From the NCBI GenBank assembly GCA_902761265.1, contig CACWJV010000020.1, positions 1-15,328 on the forward strand: a stretch of 15,328 bases of DNA, read 5' to 3'. The notes beneath the pieces are model-generated. The model saw only the letters and a program-made list of their open reading frames with translations. It did not search any database and was not told the origin of the DNA. Made by a program: the position numbers and the translations under genes. Of this stretch, positions 13,814 to 15,328 are shown piece after piece; the first letter of the stretch is position 1, and each line of letters starts with the position of its first letter. This DNA comes from Oscillospiraceae bacterium. GTDB lineage: Bacteria; Bacillota; Clostridia; Oscillospirales; Acutalibacteraceae.

Positions 13814-15283
13814 TCATTCCGCCCGGAAACAGCGCAGCCCGGCGCCTTGTCCGTAATGCGTGCCGTCGCGGTCAAACAGGACGGTCCAGTTTTCTTCGGT
13901 GATCCCGCTCACCATAAAATAATCCCAGCTTTGGGGAATGATCGGATCCGCTGACAACACGCCGTTTTCAAACCGGATGCCGAGCAACCCGGACAGCACA
14001 AGGTCGCAGAATGTGGAGTGGTTGTAATCCTTGCCCCGTTCGCGAATGCCGCTCTTCTGTTCGTATGCAAGGCTGATCAATTTGTCGCGGCAATGCCAGC
14101 GGCCGGTGAACGGATCCATATTCTCGTCGATCCAGCAGCGCGTTTTGCCTTCAGCGTCCGTAATACGGTGAGACAGCGCATATTGGCGAAGCAACTGATA
14201 ATACGCGTCGTTGGAAACTGGCGAATCTGTGCCGCGGTCGCGGATCAGGTTTGCCGTCGCTGTCAGCGTCTGTGCGGTGGCAAACGGCCAGACGTAACCG
14301 TTCCACAGGCAGCAGTGCTCGTTCTCAAACAAAAACCGCGGGTGGCGCTGCTCCGCCGTTGTCAGCCCGAAGGGCGCCGCAAAGCCGTTTGGATCGGTCA
14401 ATTGCAAAAACGCGTCGTCCTTGTCGCTGTCGGCAAGATGGAAATACCAGGGAAGATATCCGATCTGCTCGCGTACGGTATGGTCGTTTGGCACAGGCGG
14501 ACGCGTTTTCCAATCGGCGGGATCGTCGCTTTCGCAGGGGATCGTGCGGTAAAAATCGCCGTCCCACAACAGCCGGTTCATCCGTTCCAAAATCCGCTCG
14601 CCGCGTGCCCGGTAGGCGCGCGAAAGCGCGTCGTCACCGACTTTGGCCGCCATACGGGAAATTGCAAACGCGTCGCCGCACAGATAGCTGTTGAGCGTCG
14701 GGCGGATGCCGGAGCCGCTGATGGAAAACTCCATCCCGTCGTTGTTGTCGTTTGACCAGTACAGACCGCACGGGCGCAGACTGATGCGTTCCCACTCCCG
14801 AAACAGGCGGTCGAGTTTCAGCAGCGCTTCTTTCATACGCGCCGTGTCGGGGTGCAGCGCAAAGTACGCCTCCACCGCGGACGCGAACCACATGCTGTAG
14901 CTTGTGGCGTTGCCGTGTCCGTCCAGCCAAAAGCAGATATATTCCCAAAGCCGCCGGGGCGCGTCGGCCAGCCAGCGCGCTTCGGTCAGTTGGTGCCCCA
15001 CCGGGCAGTTGATCGTGTTAAACGGTCCGGCCCAGCCGACCGGCGGCAAAAACTCCGTCATCACATGCCCGTGCGGAGTTTGTTTCCAATGCTTGCGCAG
15101 CGTCCACCAGCGGAAACAATAGGTCGTTTCCAGTTCCTTATCCGGACAGTCCAGCAGCGGCGCATTTTGCGCAAGATAGGCAAAGGCGTCCGCGTTCGGG
15201 ATTTCCTGCCTATAGAGCTCTTCGTCGCCGGCGTTGAACGTCTCCACATAAGCGCGAAGCTTTTCTTTCAAATCGACAGTCAT
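13814..15283 (-). CDS. MGH1/GH63-like (alpha/alpha)6-barrel glycoside hydrolase
   Basis: The 489-residue protein has the pattern of an (alpha/alpha)6-barrel glycosidase related to mannosylglycerate hydrolase and GH63 enzymes. Landmarks are TYCFRWWTLRKHW (54-66), GHVMTEFLPPVGWAGPFNTI (72-91), GHQLTEARWL (96-105), LYWSNDNNDGMEFSISGSG (174-192), LWNGYVWPFATAQTL, and YNHSTFCDLVLSGLLGI near the end. The DNNDGMExS segment contains the acidic residue that is the likely general acid in this group. It probably inverts an alpha-linked sugar at a chain end, but the substrate is not predictable. There is no signal peptide, so it is probably cytoplasmic. Of two close ATGs, the inner one (15283) has AAAGGAG (15291-15297) at the right seven-base spacing; the outer one at 15289 is only one base from that site. 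It closely follows another gene on the same strand. Confidence 0.8.
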   Translation of the reverse strand: MTVDLKEKLRAYVETFNAGDEELYRQEIPNADAFAYLAQNAPLLDCPDKELETTYCFRWWTLRKHWKQTPHGHVMTEFLPPVGWAGPFNTINCPVGHQLTEARWLADAPRRLWEYICFWLDGHGNATSYSMWFASAVEAYFALHPDTARMKEALLKLDRLFREWERISLRPCGLYWSNDNNDGMEFSISGSGIRPTLNSYLCGDAFAISRMAAKVGDDALSRAYRARGERILERMNRLLWDGDFYRTIPCESDDPADWKTRPPVPNDHTVREQIGYLPWYFHLADSDKDDAFLQLTDPNGFAAPFGLTTAEQRHPRFLFENEHCCLWNGYVWPFATAQTLTATANLIRDRGTDSPVSNDAYYQLLRQYALSHRITDAEGKTRCWIDENMDPFTGRWHCRDKLISLAYEQKSGIRERGKDYNHSTFCDLVLSGLLGIRFENGVLSADPIIPQSWDYFMVSGITEENWTVLFDRDGTHYGQGAGLRCFRAE

Positions 15284-15295
15284 GGGCATGCTCCT

Positions 15296-15328
15296 TTATT
15301 CAAAGTCGTCTTTTGTGAAATCGCCGTG
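15296..15328 (-). CDS. Last ten codons of an upstream gene, rest outside window
   Basis: On the minus strand one frame reads HGDFTKDDFE followed by TAA, which overlaps the AAAGGAG ribosome binding site of the MGH1-like gene. This stop-over-SD arrangement is common between operon genes and matches the junctions in the arg operon here. Ten codons are too few to identify a product, and a second frame is also open at this edge. Confidence 0.4.
   Translation of the reverse strand, partial: HGDFTKDDFE

Overview
The window looks like chromosomal DNA from a moderately high-GC Gram-positive anaerobe of the Clostridia, probably an uncultured Oscillospirales- or Ruminococcaceae-like gut or rumen bacterium. 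The reasons are strong GGAGG-type ribosome binding sites, sigma-A-like promoters, a Gram-positive lipoprotein, an argC-argJ-argB-argD operon and several glycoside hydrolases. Assignment is by pattern recognition only. Both ends of the window cut through genes. No rRNA, tRNA, IS element, phage gene or CRISPR array was seen, and no gap between genes exceeds 300 bases.

Layout. (1) 1-714 (+) is the C-terminal part of a GH78-type alpha-L-rhamnosidase. (2) 809-1703 (+) is a self-contained unit: promoter, lipoprotein with a FIVAR-like helical region and a beta-rich C-terminal domain, then a terminator. (3) 1748-3259 (+) is a second single-gene unit encoding a CAT/condensation-fold acyltransferase-like protein. 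It ends at a hairpin that can serve both strands. (4) 8101 down to 3290 (-) is the arginine/ornithine operon argC-argJ-argB-argD followed by a GNAT acetyltransferase. It is driven by a promoter with perfect TTGACA and TATAAT hexamers and has ARG-box-like sequences just upstream. (5) 8232-13789 (+), divergent from argC, runs: metallo-beta-lactamase-fold protein, TIM-barrel sugar isomerase/epimerase-like protein, large LacZ-type GH2 enzyme, and a second bidirectional terminator. (6) 15283-13814 (-) is an (alpha/alpha)6-barrel glycosidase of the MGH1/GH63-like type, preceded by the last ten codons of another gene.

How the genes work together. The arg genes take N-acetylglutamate to N-acetylornithine, and ArgJ recycles the acetyl group to give ornithine. 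The ArgB sequence looks arginine-feedback sensitive. The glycosidases (GH78, GH2, MGH1-like) show no signal peptide where the N terminus is visible, so they probably trim imported plant or host oligosaccharides in the cytoplasm.

The most unusual feature is that the adjacent MBL-fold and TIM-barrel proteins, which are unrelated in fold, begin with an almost identical 24-residue hydrophobic N-terminal module followed by similar Pro/Thr-rich linkers. The DNA match includes the ribosome binding site. This looks like a duplicated anchor or targeting module grafted onto two different enzymes, and it is the best candidate here for something not yet described.
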